This document shows positions 41,901 to 54,257 of a stretch of DNA of 64,000 nt, in pieces (position 1 is the stretch's first letter; the number at the start of each line of letters is the position of its first letter). The notes beneath the pieces are model-generated. The model saw nothing but the letters and a program-made list of their open reading frames with translations, did not search any database and was not told the origin of the DNA. The translations under genes were made by a program, and so were the position numbers. The DNA is from Liolophura sinensis (taxonomy: Eukaryota; Mollusca; Polyplacophora; Chitonida; Chitonidae), in NCBI RefSeq assembly GCF_032854445.1, contig NC_088295.1, positions 16,295,385 through 16,359,384 of the forward strand, written 5' to 3'.

Positions 41901-44110
41901 AACCCTGGCACGCCGGGTGCATGACGACCGGCCACAGACCAAGTATGCACGGAACCCACCTTATGGGGAGGATGTCAAGTGGCTGCTGGCTGTTGCTATG
42001 AAACTGGGTAAGCTATCCACAGCAGTCGTGTCTGTCAGGTTATGTGTATATGTGAGCAAATCTAAATCATTACTCTTAAATTTAAAAGAGAAGAAAACAT
42101 GAAAATAATGCCAAAATCGGAAGAAATAGTGTTAAAACTTATTTGCAAATATGGTCTTTAAGATTTTTTAATTTCTTTTCTTTTTTTTTTCTTTTTTTTT
42201 ATTAGGAGAAAAGGATATTTTTGTATGATGGGTATTTGGGACCGCCTTTTGGTACTTACCGTCATTGCATAATAGTGTTCTAAATAAGGATGTGATGCAT
42301 ATCTAATAAATATATTTGAATGTAAATTTGTTGTTTGTATTCAAAAATAGGCATTTAATTTGAATGATGCTAATATTTATGAATGTATTAAAAACATAAA
42401 TATAATCAAAATTCAGATTGATCACATTTGTTAGCTCAAAAGACCAAATTCATGTTCAAATATATTTATTGAACATGTGTTATATCCTCATTTACATGTA
42501 TAACATTACACAAAAACTATATATACCAAAAGGTGGTCCTGAAAACCCACAGTACATTTTCAGGTGTCATTTTCTCTTTTAAAGAAAATTGAAAAATATA
42601 TTGAAGACCATGTTTACAACTAACATTTTTTTTTTTTTTTAAATTTTTATGTTTTCTCCACCTTGAAGTACATTTCATATACTTTAGAGTGTAAGATATT
42701 GGTTTTCCAATTTTGTTCCTTAAACACATTGTTTGTGATTTTTTTATGATCAGGGTATGTAAATTTTGATCAATTTTCTGACAATATGTTACAGGGTATG
42801 CCTTGCATGTTGATGGTACAGAGTTTTCTTGCTCTCCTGCAGGCACAAACTACTTGCAGCAGTTTTGTGCAAGTGCGGTCAACGCAGTTGTCAGTCCGTT
42901 CATTCTGTATGACATTGCCGTTGAGTCAGCTCATATCCTGGCCAGGAATAACCCAACACAAGTGTCCAATCATCTGAGGTCAAACATACTCAACCCACTT
43001 GTACAAAAATGCTTGCAGATGTAAGTACATGTGTATTATAACTATCTAGCCACATTTTTCAGACATTACTGAACATAAATGTCACAAAGTGTGTTTAAAC
43101 TAAATTTGATTGTACTTGTTAAATTCATAATTTTCTGTGAATAGTTTATATATTATGACAGGTAGTAACAAAACATTTTAGGTGTTTGTGACAGTATATG
43201 CATAGTGAATACAGATAAGGGGTGTACAGGTGTAAATATGCTTAAAAAATTAGATGACACTGTATACGTCAACAGTATACTGCAACCTCTACTATCAAAG
43301 CACAAGGAATGAAAAATACAGAATAACATTGTCAGTGAGTTATTGTAATAGAACCCACACAGGTTGATGCGAAATAAAAGTAGTAACTTCATTCAAATTC
43401 AGTCCTCTTGTGGAAGAACTGAAATACTAACTTTATTGGGTTATTTATATGTAGGCCTACATCTACATGTATACCGGGTAGTCGTGTATAGCTACCGAGG
43501 AAAGAATCTCTGCATGTCAACCTCTGTAGTGAAGTGTTGAGTATTTGAAAAAAAAAAACTGTGTTCTGCGGCACCACATACAGTACTTGGAAAGTCAGAA
43601 GTAACCTACATACTCCCTCTCTTTCAAAGTGGGGAGTACCATACTCCCTCTGAGAAAAAATTATATGTAGCACTATGAAGAAATAGAGAAAAATCCCCTG
43701 GTGAGGAGAATTTACATAGGAAAAAAATAATAAAACGCCTTCTAAACTTTCTACATTGTTATATTCAGAATGTAGGAAGTTGAGAAGATGTTTTATTATT
43801 TTTTCCCTATATTATATTTTGTGGTGTGTAATCCACACTTTGGGCCTCCAGAACCACGACGATTATGCTACTATTTGGCTTGTTTGTTGACAGGTTCATC
43901 CAGTGTGCACATCAGCGTATTCATCACATCAACCAAAATGATTATGAAGATTTTATCACCATTGTCTGCAGCGCGCGGAATGCATTCTTCATGACCCCAG
44001 GAGGCATTGTTCAGTTCAACGAGTTTTTACAAAGTCTTCGAAGATCCAAGTCTTGTCGTAAAGATCTCTGGACACGAATAGTCAATGCTTTAAGCACTGG
44101 GGGCATTTGA
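14190..44110 (+). CDS. ZSWIM8: ZSWIM8, Cullin-RING ubiquitin ligase substrate receptor, 1888 aa (22 coding exons)
   Basis: Exons: 14190-14373, 26354-26507, 28490-28584, 29192-29355, 29848-29955, 30333-30414, 30844-30964, 31227-31422, 32096-33205, 35520-35667, 36001-36176, 36561-36747, 37394-37504, 37810-37934, 38101-38513, 38708-38814, 39060-39252, 39644-39727, 39961-40244, 40778-42007, 42843-43020, 43894-44110. They sum to 5667 nt with every phase matching. The N-terminus (FSFEDSDRFEEDSLCSWISE), the SWIM zinc finger (C175, C177, C186, H188), and blocks such as MASIDSSAPETTS, NQPSEASAHF and NWLSRTYSSHVSWITGQAME are near-identical to vertebrate ZSWIM8 (1837 aa in human). In the family (EBAX-1 in worm, Dora in fly) it recruits Elongin B/C and Cullin 2/3 and ubiquitinates Argonaute during target-directed microRNA degradation. 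No break is seen. Confidence 0.97.
18967..19133 (+). mobile_element. Dispersed SINE-like repeat (ccaccataatgctggccgcc family)
   Basis: It has the body cccaccataatgctggccgc, followed by a conserved aaatattcttgagta word and a (aaat)n tail at 19098-19133. Copies in the same orientation lie at 37018-37190 and 58805-58925, and an inverted copy at 35222-35345. The family is found widely in mollusc DNA as far as I know. Confidence 0.65.
19138..19362 (+). mobile_element. tRNA-derived SINE-like element
   Basis: A B-box-like ggattgaatcaacc near 19170 is followed by a cagctttaagccaagggg body word and a tail gcattaaacataaatcagat with aaagaaataaa. The body word is shared with the element at 40530-40690. 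The head is decayed. Confidence 0.45.
26568..26655 (+). repeat. Dispersed 'caaacctgtc...gtggccgc' repeat in ZSWIM8 intron 2
   Basis: The segment begins cagtcaaacctgtcgtatgt and has two imperfect gtggcc-centred repeats (agtggccgcttagggcaggt). Sequences of this form are, to my knowledge, common dispersed repeats in marine invertebrates; the class is uncertain. Confidence 0.45.
29192..29355 (+). CDS. ZSWIM8: ZSWIM8 exon 4: SWIM zinc finger
   Basis: The exon encodes residues 145-199. The SWIM motif CxC-x8-CxH is complete (C175-x-C177, then WC186-A-H188), so the zinc site is predicted to be intact. In the family this finger lies just C-terminal to the Elongin/Cullin-binding region and contributes to substrate or Argonaute recognition. 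It is followed by VVALCLYRIHQ, which continues into the next exon. Confidence 0.95.
29560..29720 (+). repeat. SINE-tail-like remnant in ZSWIM8 intron 4
   Basis: The phrase ctggctttaagcagtaatcagatgaataaatc resembles the 3' tail (taaacaccaatcagataaataaat form) of SINE-like repeats elsewhere in the window. The 5' part is unrecognisable. Confidence 0.3.
32096..33205 (+). CDS. ZSWIM8: ZSWIM8 exon 9: large low-conservation linker exon
   Basis: This 1110-nt exon begins ILVWWFSTK after the acceptor tccattag and ends at NDCQE before gtattg. Its ends are conserved with ZSWIM8 (a WW-F/Y-S start; NYFAGLKAI near the end), but the middle is Ser/His/Asp-rich and probably disordered. It carries SPIQRE and PGFKPSLEACQ blocks that match the family. 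Confidence 0.95.
35222..35345 (-). mobile_element. Inverted copy of the ccaccataatgctggccgcc repeat
   Basis: The word tactcaagaatatttcactt, then a diverged accaatatcgtggtgaaagg, is the reverse complement of the family body. It lies in ZSWIM8 intron 9 in the opposite orientation to the gene. Confidence 0.6.
35898..35961. repeat. (TA)32 microsatellite 40 bp upstream of a ZSWIM8 exon
   Basis: An uninterrupted TA run ends 39 bp before exon 11 (36001). The acceptor ggtaattag has a poor pyrimidine tract, so repeat length may affect branch-point use. Confidence 0.9.
37018..37190 (+). mobile_element. SINE-like repeat in ZSWIM8 intron 12
   Basis: The best preserved copy of the family in the window: ggtctaccagcaacctgcgg head region, tcccaccataatgctggccg body, gcgtaaaacaccaatcaaaa and an (aaat)n tail. 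It makes a long spurious open frame at 36949-37152. Confidence 0.7.
40530..40690 (+). mobile_element. tRNA-derived SINE-like element in ZSWIM8 intron 19
   Basis: A-box-like tgggtcagatggt (about 40535) and B-box-like tgttcaaacctg (about 40590) are spaced as in tRNA promoters, followed by gtggctttaagttggagggg. The last word is shared with 19138-19362. Confidence 0.5.
40778..42007 (+). CDS. ZSWIM8: ZSWIM8 exon 20: conserved repeat region plus Pro/His/Gln-rich segment
   Basis: The first 370 nt encode a stretch almost invariant in the family (VASLADRASRGRDPNMVRTA, CLPHAHALNPSEIQRALIQC, GGGVYPEVLF). It is followed by about 230 residues rich in Pro, His, Tyr and Gln, including a pure run of eight Gln around residue 1679 encoded by mixed CAG/CAA codons (41770-41793). 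The exon ends with a conserved AYRVGMLAMETLARR segment. Confidence 0.95.
43894..44110 (+). CDS. ZSWIM8: ZSWIM8 terminal coding exon
   Basis: It encodes the conserved C-terminus (FIQCAHQRIHHINQNDYEDF; FMTPGGIVQFNEFLQSLRRS) and ends with a TGA at 44108-44110. The acceptor is tgttgacag, and the codon is split AT|G. Confidence 0.95.
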
Positions 44111-46220
44111 CCCTTAACTTATCTTAGACCATTTCTCTCATCTTGGAATACATGTTCTTATATCTTTACCGTTTCTCTTTTACATGGCAGTGATTGTGAT
44201 TCACAGCCTTTAACCCAGGAAATGACATTGAATTTTAGACTTGTCTGAACTTGTGTACCATGTATATTGAATGATCCTATGTTTTTCAGTGTTTGATGCA
44301 TATACACATACAACAACTTTTTTGTTGGTTCTTTTTTATTTGTTTTTTGTTGCATGTTATTATTATTATAATTAATTATTAATTTTTCAGGTTGAAATTT
44401 AGCATGTGTTATTTTCTGAACTGAATTTGTATTGTTGTTCTTTATTTTATCCCATCTGTTGTGTACGTCATGGCCCTGTACTTGTTGCCAGATATGTTCA
44501 TATTGGATTTTAAACAAAAATAGTATATTCATACATTATATATTAGATATACACTTGGAAACATAGTTAATATAAAATAAAGGGTACATTGGCTGGCCAG
44601 CTTATAGTCAAAATGTAGAGAAAGGTTGTGAGCAGGGACGGGTAACTAGAAAAGGGTAACCACCTACTACTCATGATATATCACCATAACACCTAAAAAC
44701 TAAGTTAAGTCCAAAAGCTGCCCTCTTTTCTGAATTGTTTTTATCCATCACAATGTTGGTTCAATTAAGAAAAATGCACTTAAATCTTTTGAAGAAAACA
44801 ACAGCTTTTGCGAGACATGTGCTCAGCCCTTCAGACCAGACTTTTCTGGGCAAAAAAAAGAACAAAAAAAAGAGAAAAACTCATTCTGGATGTGGTTAGC
44901 ATACTGTTTGGAACAAAATTTACTGTGGTCAATTTCATACATGGGACTTACGTTCACACTACGTTTTCCTCAGCTTTTCATAACTTTTTGCTAAGTCATG
45001 TGGTCTAGTGGTGTTGTAACATAAGAGATACTATTTCAAAAAATTTTATGAGAAATTGAAGTTCTATGAACCTGACTACTGACGCCTTTGCTTAGTGATG
45101 TTTGATTCCAGGAAGATTTAAGCATAGAAAAAAACAGTGTAAGGTCATCAAACGACTTGACAGTCTAGTTGTCCTCAGATGCCACTTTTTAACCCATCTT
45201 GCTTTTCGCTGAATTTCTTTCATCCAGATGAAACTAACATTGAGTATATATGTAAACTGGGTGACTGTGCCAAAGGATAGATTTAATCAGTCATCGGCAT
45301 TAAATTCAATTATTTCTGGCCATACTTAAATACATTCTCATGTGTGTAGGTGATGTCATTGTTTTGTAACGGTAATGTCATTTTAGTCAACTGATGGTAT
45401 TTGTTAAGACATACATAAGTAAAGAAGGGCCCACAACCGACGGTCATTTTGCTGGAATTTTAAAAGAAGAAAAAAAAAGCGAGATCTAGTCCCACGAACT
45501 GGCCGTCGTTACCAACTTTTAACAGATTTATGCGGTTTTAGAGTAGTAATCGAAAAGCAGAATTCTACCATTATCACAGGAAAAATGCATTATGACAGAG
45601 GAGAACAAGACTGCAACTGGCTGGCACATGTCCTGACGAGCCATGCAATTAGGTCACAGTACAACTATGCAGTGATTAGCCAGCTGTAAAAACTCGCTGT
45701 CAATTACGTTATGGTTACCTAGTCAGCGCTAAATAAATACATTGTTTGTTTTTTTTTTAAAGAAATCTCCCAGTCAAGTGGCAAAGCATAAAACACAGTG
45801 TGGAGACGTGTCTAGAAATTACAATGAAAATGTTTTATGGATTGTGATTGTAGTCAGCCGTTCAGTCGACATTGCTTACAGTGATATGTCGTAGTTTGTA
45901 TTGTTGAGCTGTTATAAAATTGTAACCCATTAACACGCCCTGGCTGTTTGATATATATGTGTTCTGTATTATCTATCATCTAACTTGACTTTAATTCCGA
46001 TCTCCGTTCATCTGTACAAACTGCTCACGTGTGAGATCACCGAGAACTGTCATCTCGTGCTGTAGTGAGCCACTCCAACAAAATCGTGTCCCATTGTTTC
46101 TAACTCCGTTCGTATCGTCGCATTTCCTGTGGTGTGGTGAAAATTGGCATGTTTTGCTTGCTGATGTACCCTCATAAGAAATTCAGAAAAAAATCAATAA
46201 AACATTTTAAAAATCATGAT
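44111..46220 (+). other. ZSWIM8: 3' UTR of ZSWIM8
   Basis: About 2.1 kb of noncoding sequence follows the stop. Two candidate poly(A) signals are present, at 44576-44581 and 46196-46201, so short and long 3' UTRs are possible. Confidence 0.6.
46196..46201 (+). terminator. ZSWIM8: Distal poly(A) signal of ZSWIM8
   Basis: AATAAA, followed by T-rich downstream sequence. A proximal AATAAA at 44576-44581 is the alternative end. Confidence 0.5.
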
Positions 46221-46221
46221 C

Positions 46222-49085
46222 AATATGACCCCATTTTTCCTTGTTTCATTTTCTGTTTTCATGTTTCTGATTCCGATCATTCAATACCCGTATAGCGTGA
46301 ACGATTTTAGATATAGTTAGGAACTTGACACGCAAATGAACTCCACTGTGTGTGTGGAGCTATACATCAGAGCATGACGTACAGTAGGATTCCGGAGCAA
46401 GATTTCCAAAGGTTGCGGACATTTTTGAAAGTACTTGAATTTGATTTCTCAATGTTAATTATGATATTGCATTAATGTTTGAAATGGCTAGATAAATTAT
46501 CTATCCTACCAAAAGAGTATCCAGTAATCTTCACATGGAGGTATGTACTAAAAGCGAAAGACATTTTGTACGTTACTTTAAAAGTCCTGGGAAAACTTTA
46601 ACGGGTGATATGGTCTATCTTCCAAGCGTCAGGGAATAAGTGATGATTAAAATATTTTTTTTGTGATGCCATAAACTTCATGAACCAGAAGTCTAATTTC
46701 ACCTACATTTCAGATTTAGTATACAACATGTATATCCTCGCAGTCTGGAGGTGTTCAAAAGCATTAACACCCATATATGGCTTCTTAATTGTAGTTGGCT
46801 ATCCGAGATCACAACATTTTTTTTTTTCAAACCAGGAAGTCAAATCATTTAAATCCAGTTTCTTTCTTGAACATGAGGGTGTTGATCGCCTAATCGTGTT
46901 CAAGTTCAACGGCCATGCCATGTACCATGCTTAAGCAAAAAACGTAACTAAGCCATGTCTTTTTTTTCTGATCTCTCCAGAGTGTAATATCTGACTGGTT
47001 TAGACGATGAATGTGAACGTTCCATGAAGGCAGAGAACTATTTAGATGTCCAGGCCGTTCCTGGAATGATGTTATCCCCCCCCCCCTCCACTCCCCACCT
47101 ACCAACAGCATTGCACTTAATTGTGAGTTTCGCTGAAAAGCTGTTACCTCTTCGTTCCATAAACTATAGATGCGCAAGACGTGTAAGACCAAAGCGCCGC
47201 GAAAGGTTTCGTGAACGATCATATTTTACTGTAATTATGCATTTCATAGTTATTTATAAGGCCATAGAATCATACTCAAGAACTATTACGAGCTGCATTT
47301 GTTTATATAGAAATGCTTCTGTCCATCTCTAGGTCCAAAATACAACAGCTTATATCTCGAGCCATGCAAACTGCCTACTACATGACCACAACCATGTCAC
47401 CGAGCAGAAATAAAATCGAATTTATACAGTGCAGGTACTTCTCGTTCGACTCTTCTCATTCGGTTGGATTGTTTGGCATTATCTAAATTTGTGCACGTTT
47501 ATATTTGTAATTGAGGTACATTGTACAAGTGTGATACAGACCTGTAAAGTTCACTCCATCATTCTTTTGTTCTCCACCGAAAAAAATGTATACAAGATGT
47601 AGCCTTTAATTCATATAGTTCTCAGAGAATACTCAATAGTGATTTTTTAAAGCTTGGCGCAATTTGCTCAGATATCCCGTAAGGCATTAACGCCCTTAGA
47701 TGTAAATAGCCTTATGTCTTGCTTCCGTGTTTTTTAAAATGCGTCCCTGCCATTTTTAGTTTCCAAGGCTTTTAGCTTGGTTTTGTAAAGTTTACTTAGT
47801 CCGTTTCAGACGTCGTAAAAAGTATTGATCTGAAAACATTTTTTTTTTTTTGTGTGAGAAAATTTTTTACACTGTATATGTACACGGAAATCTGCCTGTC
47901 TCGAACTTGCCTCACTTGCCAGCTGTAATCTAGCTTGAAAAATGAAACTAGGCATTCACATTAAGCGTTGCATGGACGCATAGATTTTTTCATCGTCAGC
48001 AATGGGGAAAAGTCTTAAAACTTTCGGATTTCCATTGAAGTCTAAGCACAGAAATCTTCAATCAGATTAGTACGGGTATTACTTCCATAGCGAGCTATTC
48101 CTCACCTGGCTTGAATCTACCAGTATGTACCTAGCCCTGCATACATGCCTGCATTACAACAATTCTTTACACCTCTTACACGGTATTTGTTGATGTTTTT
48201 TGTTTTTAACTTCGCTCCAAAACATTACCATTCATTTCAACAAAAAAAATCCAATCTCTCACCAAGCGCAATCACATTTTCAAAGTGCTTTGAATCCACT
48301 CACTGTGTGAGCCACATGTAGTTACTCTAGCCTTAACCCCAGTGGAAGAAATTTAAGGGTAACATTTTTGATATATTCTTAGTGGTAAGCAAAGAGAAAA
48401 GCCTTTTCGGAATCACAGAATATCCACTTCCTGGCAGTTCTTACTCCTTTTTCCACAAGATAACTGAATGAGACTTTATGGCCTTAATTGGTTCTTCGAA
48501 ATGACCTAACCATTTACTGAAGTGGTGGGAAAATGAGAAGAAAAAAGAGGGGGCGAGATTCAGGGCATTCATACTATTTGAAAACGAAGACAAACTGATT
48601 AGATAGACACAAACGGGTTCCAAGAGCTTGTGCAAAACAGGGGAGCAGAGTGAAACTAGGTATAATAAGTAATAGCACGAATTGTCTAAAATTAATGTTT
48701 ACTTTTCTTGCGCATATTTTAAGGCAAAATAATTGTTATAATAAAAATTGTACAAAGGTACAATTAACCCACAGGTAGATTCTTTCTGTATATTATATCC
48801 TTTTGTGTATCAATGTACAGATACGCCGTAATATTAAACGTTATGAAGTTGCATCCTTATTTCCAGCAGGCATTTCTTAACATGAAAAATATGGTCACCT
48901 AATTTGCTTGAGGAAATCTTTCAGTAAATGAAATAAGGTTAACATATCGGCCTACCAATAACCGTAAATTTGTGTGAAAGATTACCTATAATAATGAAGC
49001 CTTTCCCAAAATATTTGTTGCATTGCATTGCGATGAGGGATCAGTATATCTCACCTTGTTCATTAAGCTTTTCCAACTCAGCGGG
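46222..49085. other. Intergenic, no gene supported
   Basis: AT-rich DNA with scattered short open frames that show no domain or credible splice structure. A short C/T-rich low-complexity patch lies at 47080-47098. Confidence 0.45.
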
Positions 49086-49435
49086 GGCCGCTTCGATGGC
49101 CGAATGGTTAGAGCATCAAAGTCGGGGGACCTGGCATCAAAACCGGATCGGGTCGAACCGGAGACTTAAAAAATGACAGGTGTTTGTGAGAGGACTGAGC
49201 ACTAAGAGGTTAGAGCAAGGAAACAGGGCTATTGTACCGGTGTCAGTATAGTGTGACTGGGTGGAGTGCTATGTCTGGTGTCTTCGGCATAATACTTCAG
49301 AGGCGGTTGAATTTTCGTCTGCATGGACTCGCCCTGCCGCAAGAAGACACAGTATATGTAAATACACCCAATAACTACTCGTCACATGAAAAATTGTTAA
49401 TTATACGACGATAAACCCCAAGCATCCATTCATTC
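49086..49435 (+). mobile_element. Full-length tRNA-derived SINE
   Basis: The tRNA-like head starts at ccgcttcgatggccgaatgg; tggccgaatggttag is a good A box and gggtcgaacc a B box about 45 nt later. The body (gtaccggtgtcagtatagtg, gtcttcggcataatacttca) and the 3' tail (cgataaaccccaagcatcca, then cattcattc) match the minus-strand elements at 8593-8931 and 58955-59270. This is the most complete copy and sets the orientation of the family. Confidence 0.7.
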
Positions 49436-52400
49436 AATCAGGGATGAGGATTTGAAAGAATCTAATCTTTGGCCAAATCTAGTTCTTTTACTAAGCTGGG
49501 GTGGGTTAGTAGACGAAATTTCAGCTGATTTGGACAAAGTAGATTCTCTTTCCGTCTTCATTTTAGCGGTTAGAATAATACCTTTAGGGAGGCAAAACGA
49601 GTGAACAACTTATTTTAACTTTGTAAAGAACATTAGGTTAGGGATATATTTAAAGAAAACCTGTGTGAAAAGATTATAGATGTACTTTATGAATTGCAGA
49701 CAGAAAATAGTCGTGTTTGTCGAATCTAAGAGTAAAACTCAAAGGATATACATTTGAAAAGTAAAGAATTCTGTTCGGTTGTAATCCATATCCATTGCAT
49801 GATTTATTTACTTACAAGACACCAATTTGGTTCCCTGATCAGATTGATAAATAAAGGCTTTAGAGAAATAATATAGATTGGTTTTAAGAGGTTCTATATA
49901 GTCTGAATAGATCAGCCATACGCCTGACAAATTCGTTTATGACTTTCGCTAATCTCCCACTCACCTTAATTTCCGAGATATTTAGCCTCAGCGCGTTACA
50001 TGGATTGTCTCGGAATATAGGCCACTGGGCCATTGGTTCTGGCTGGTACCACATCGTAAGAAGTGGCCTCGAGTCTTCAAGAGCCTAATGCTGTGCACGT
50101 AAACTGACAAAACACCCACATGCGTGAAACATTCCCACGTCACGCAGCAGGGGAATCAATTTATCGAAGCTATTACTGGAAGCGGATTGACTCTTGACTT
50201 GGCAAGAAACGTGCCTCTGTTACACTTTGGAAGGATTTACGATGCAGTTGGAAGGACGAGATGTTGACTGTTATATGACGAGAACAAAGAGATAAAGCAA
50301 GAGAAGAGTCTGTTGTGACCAAACTCAGAATCGATCTATCGGAAAAGGGCGGATCCTGCTCGAATAGAACAGATATAATTGTAGTCTTTGGCTTCAACTA
50401 TATAAACTTGATAATTGTTCTATCTGTCAGAGTAATGCCAATAGGGGAAATGCAAATATTCCTCGAAGAAAGGAAAAGAAATATTACAGTATTTATTAGT
50501 AATTCCACCAAAATGTCCTTAGCAGCAGAGAAAATTTCTCAAAGAATGATCTTCATTTATCCAAGACCTCGATCAAAATACTCAGCGGCGAAAGAAATTG
50601 TAATTGAAATTTTTGTTTTGATATTGATCAACCCGCCGACGTTACATTTCCAGTGTTTGAAACACACAAACGCGAAACTTTGGAAATGAAATTGTGGAAG
50701 TGATTTGGGTAAGCCTTAAACGCTACGTTATTTCAAATTTCGTTAGTGTCTAATGATAAAGTGCTCGGATTATAACTGTGTTTGTGGCGTGTACACATCC
50801 CTAGTGTAATGAAATGATATTGAAACTTTCTTCTAATATGGTATAGTGTTGGATTATGTCACCCGTAATGATAATTATTCAGTTTTATTACGCTCTAGCT
50901 ATAATCATTTCGGAGGATAGCAATTTTGTTCATTGTGATGCAATATAAACACATGTAAACGAAGTTTTGTCTATTCACGAGCCTATCCAATCAAATGGGA
51001 ATCCGATGAGCGAGGTAACATATTTTATACTGATGGGGACTTGTCGTTCTTCACTGTACTGGACGAACATGAATTTGACTAATTTATTTACAATGTACCT
51101 TGAGTTTTACGCCTGAAGCAGGAATATAGTATTACTTACAAGGCCACGATCAGGTTTACAGCTAGTCTGAGGAACACGAGTTGAGGCCTAGGGATACCAG
51201 ATGCGTGTATTTTATTGTCTAAGACCACAGAGATCTATTATCGCTGGTTGTCAAAGGACAATCATGTTTGTAACATGTATGCCTCTTTGGATGTCTATTA
51301 TAAGTTGCGAATTCATAGAGGACACGGCTTTCCTCATGGATGACGTGGTAACATACTTAAATTTTCATTTTTGTTTAGGCCTGAACATCTTCCAGTGCGG
51401 ACATGCTTACAATCTGTCCTTTATATTCAAATAATCCCACAGTGTTATCTTAAATGTCTAAATGCAGATCTACTTAACGATAAAAATAATTGTTAGCCAT
51501 TTTAAGTTGGAGTTACATAAAATGGACAGGAAAGACCTATAGAGCGAAGAAATACAGGTTTAAAATCTCTGAATACATATCTATTTAACAACAACAACAG
51601 TTTTTAGACACTTTAAGCGAACATATCCTAGCCTTTATGTTGCTGCTGCCCCATTAGTGTTATTCCTGGTGATTCATGGCAAAATAAAATGTTGAAGTAC
51701 TGATTAGAGGAACTTTTTGGAGTTGAACTGGAGTTATATAATACAAATACTCTAAGGTATGCTTAGAATCTGAAGTGTTTGACGTTAGGTTCCAATAAAG
51801 AAAAACAGTAATTTTGTTAAGCCATATATTGGCGTGATTACAAAGGAAACGAATATATTGTCATGATAAGTTGTAATAAAGTGACGAAGTACCGCCAGCA
51901 ACTTCTGGTCTTTCCATGACCTTCGATGTAAATGACTGTGAACAGTTTAGACAAGGTCAAACCAGGCCGAAGGTAAAACTCCTGATAAAACAGATATAAC
52001 AATGATTGGTGGCCGATAAAAGATAGTCTAGTGACATTCCTCAGAAGCATTCCCTTTTATATATTGGATTGAATAGGCAAAACATTGATGAAGCGAAATC
52101 ATTTTCAGTTGTTCATTTATTTCAACACATACAAGACCCAGTCGCCTGTATTAGATGTATTTTTTAAATGAAACATATTAATCAGCGCTAGTAAATAAAA
52201 GGTCTCACACATTTAAGGGTGTCGTGAAAACAATTGAAATGTGCAATGTGAGCTGTTTGAAATGCTTGGGTGTGTCTTCTACACAGAATGAGCTGAACTG
52301 CTTCAGTAAATCATGATGAGTTTCCAGAAGAGTGTTCACTGTAGGAACTGAAGTTTTTGTAACACATTTAGAGCTCAAATTTCTTTTGGACGCTACCACC

Positions 52401-53380
52401 TTTGCCAAAACAAAAGAAAAACGAATAAAAAAAATTTTTAAAATACGAAATTATATTATTATTGCCATGTTTTCCCAACTATATATTACTGGTAGAAATT
52501 CCCAGAATTCACTGCCAGAGGAAGTGTGGTACAGACGAAACCTTATACGATGATTTCCATTAACTACAATTTAAATTACCACTCGGCGATTTAGGGATAG
52601 TCGGATGTGTCATGTACACTACTGGTTTTTCTTGGAATTCGACACAGAGGAAGATTATGTTAATCAAAACCCTCACCAGAAGACTTAAAATATGAAATTA
52701 ATACGTTTGTTGGGTCAGCCTTTCTGATGGGTGAGGCGGGATGAATGCATTGGTGATTTAACGGGTATGATGTCCGATCGTTTTTCTGCATTTTATTTTT
52801 TTCACCTGATGAAAATTACATTCTAACGCTTGTAACATGCATCCGTTGCTTTATATCTGGGTTATGTATGCAGAGTTTTGCAGAAATATTCCGAAACAGC
52901 AGAAATATTGTATTCAAAATCTACTGCCACGCGTTTCGGGGTCCACCTGATGGACAGCACCTGGTTCGGAAAAGGGGAGAATCGGCCCCAGAGAAGCACG
53001 ATAAGACAGTCAAATTCTATCACAGTTCTGTAAATTTCCGAATCAAATGTATAAAACTTGGTCGAAAACATCCATAAAAGCTATATGGTCATAAGAAAGA
53101 TGGTTGTTTAGTAATAACTCGTCGAAGATACACTCCCGATCAAAGACGCCAATTTTTCGTTCACGTGGCACTCTGTTTCTCATTTAAATTATGGAGATCA
53201 ACGTTAACCAGAAAAATATCTTTAACGAACTTCCATATATGTATTTCTACGAGCTGTCAAAGTTTTGTTTTGGTTAACATTTGTCCATATATGTAAAACT
53301 TTAGAATGCGATTAGTTTTGTCATATTTAGGCAGGTTTAAAATCCGTATTTCTGCCAAAGTCTCTCATGCGTTATTCATA
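49436..53380. other. Intergenic, no gene supported
   Basis: The longest open frame (50315-50689, 124 codons, plus strand) has three N-glycosylation sequons but no recognised domain and no flanking splice logic. Chance is a fair explanation in DNA of this composition. Nothing else is supported. Confidence 0.4.
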
Positions 53381-53382
53381 GT

Positions 53383-53450
53383 ATAGTGGACTAACGAAGT
53401 CGCTGTAGAGAACAAATTCAACCACGAGGAGGAGTTCGAATCGTCGTGCT
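53383..53450 (+). mobile_element. tRNA-like SINE head fragment
   Basis: tatagtggactaacg resembles an A box and gagttcgaatcgtc a B box about 45 nt later. No cloverleaf can be completed. Confidence 0.4.
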
Positions 53451-53911
53451 TCTTCTTTTTTGTTACTTTGGAAACATGTTTTTGTGTGAGTAAAGATATA
53501 GGCCGCCTTGCATAAAATAAGTGTTATCATGAATTAGAAAGTTAAGGTATTACATAACGTGCGGCAACTGTATCGAAAGCATACATGAATCCTAAAACAT
53601 GTGGTACTCTAGCTATCATAAACATTAACCTGCTGTGCGTAGCGGAAGTACAACGCTGAAAGTTACATTTGTTATATATGCATTCATGCTCAAGAGTTTT
53701 TCCGAAAGTCACATTTATGGTGTAGTGATTTTTTCCCACTCTATAGTGTTTAATGCAACAAAAAAAAGAATTTTTGTTTGACTGGAACAGACTACCATTT
53801 TTCGATTTTATGACCTATACATCGCTTCGGTGCATGTTTGGGGCTATATAAGGCACATACTCGTCAAATAACAGGAAAAGAGGAGTAAAACATAGCTGAG
53901 CAAAGAAATAG

Positions 53912-54000
53912 TTTTACGACTGTGTCACTCACAGCTCTAGTAAGTATCGCTTCTTGGGATGCACAGTTTCTTGCCCTGGGGTCGATTCCCCGCCTTACCT
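53912..54000 (+). mobile_element. Possible tRNA-like fragment
   Basis: ggggtcgattccccgcc is B-box-like and agctctagtaag about 45 nt upstream is a weak A box. This could be a decayed SINE head or chance. Confidence 0.25.
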
Positions 54001-54257
54001 CACCACGTCTTTTGTGAAATAAATGTGGGAACGTCCTACTGGACGTGAAATACAGGTGTTCTATATGTTTTATTTTATTCAATGGCTTCTTTTTTGTGTA
54101 CAAACTGGATTTATTCTTTGGATAACATGTCTGTTGTATTTATGAGGGAGGACATGCCAAATAGTAAAGGAAACAAAATCAATGGGCTCATCTGATGTTC
54201 ATCAAGTGAGCAGAGGAGGGCCACAAAGACTAACTTTCTTGTTTTCTTTCTCCTCAG

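Noticed and set aside
49086-49165. A functional tRNA gene
   Set aside because: A and B boxes are present but no complete cloverleaf forms and the sequence runs into a SINE body shared by other copies.
50315-50689. 124-codon frame with N-glycosylation sequons
   Set aside because: No recognised domain, no splice partners and AT-driven composition; kept only as a note in the intergenic entry.
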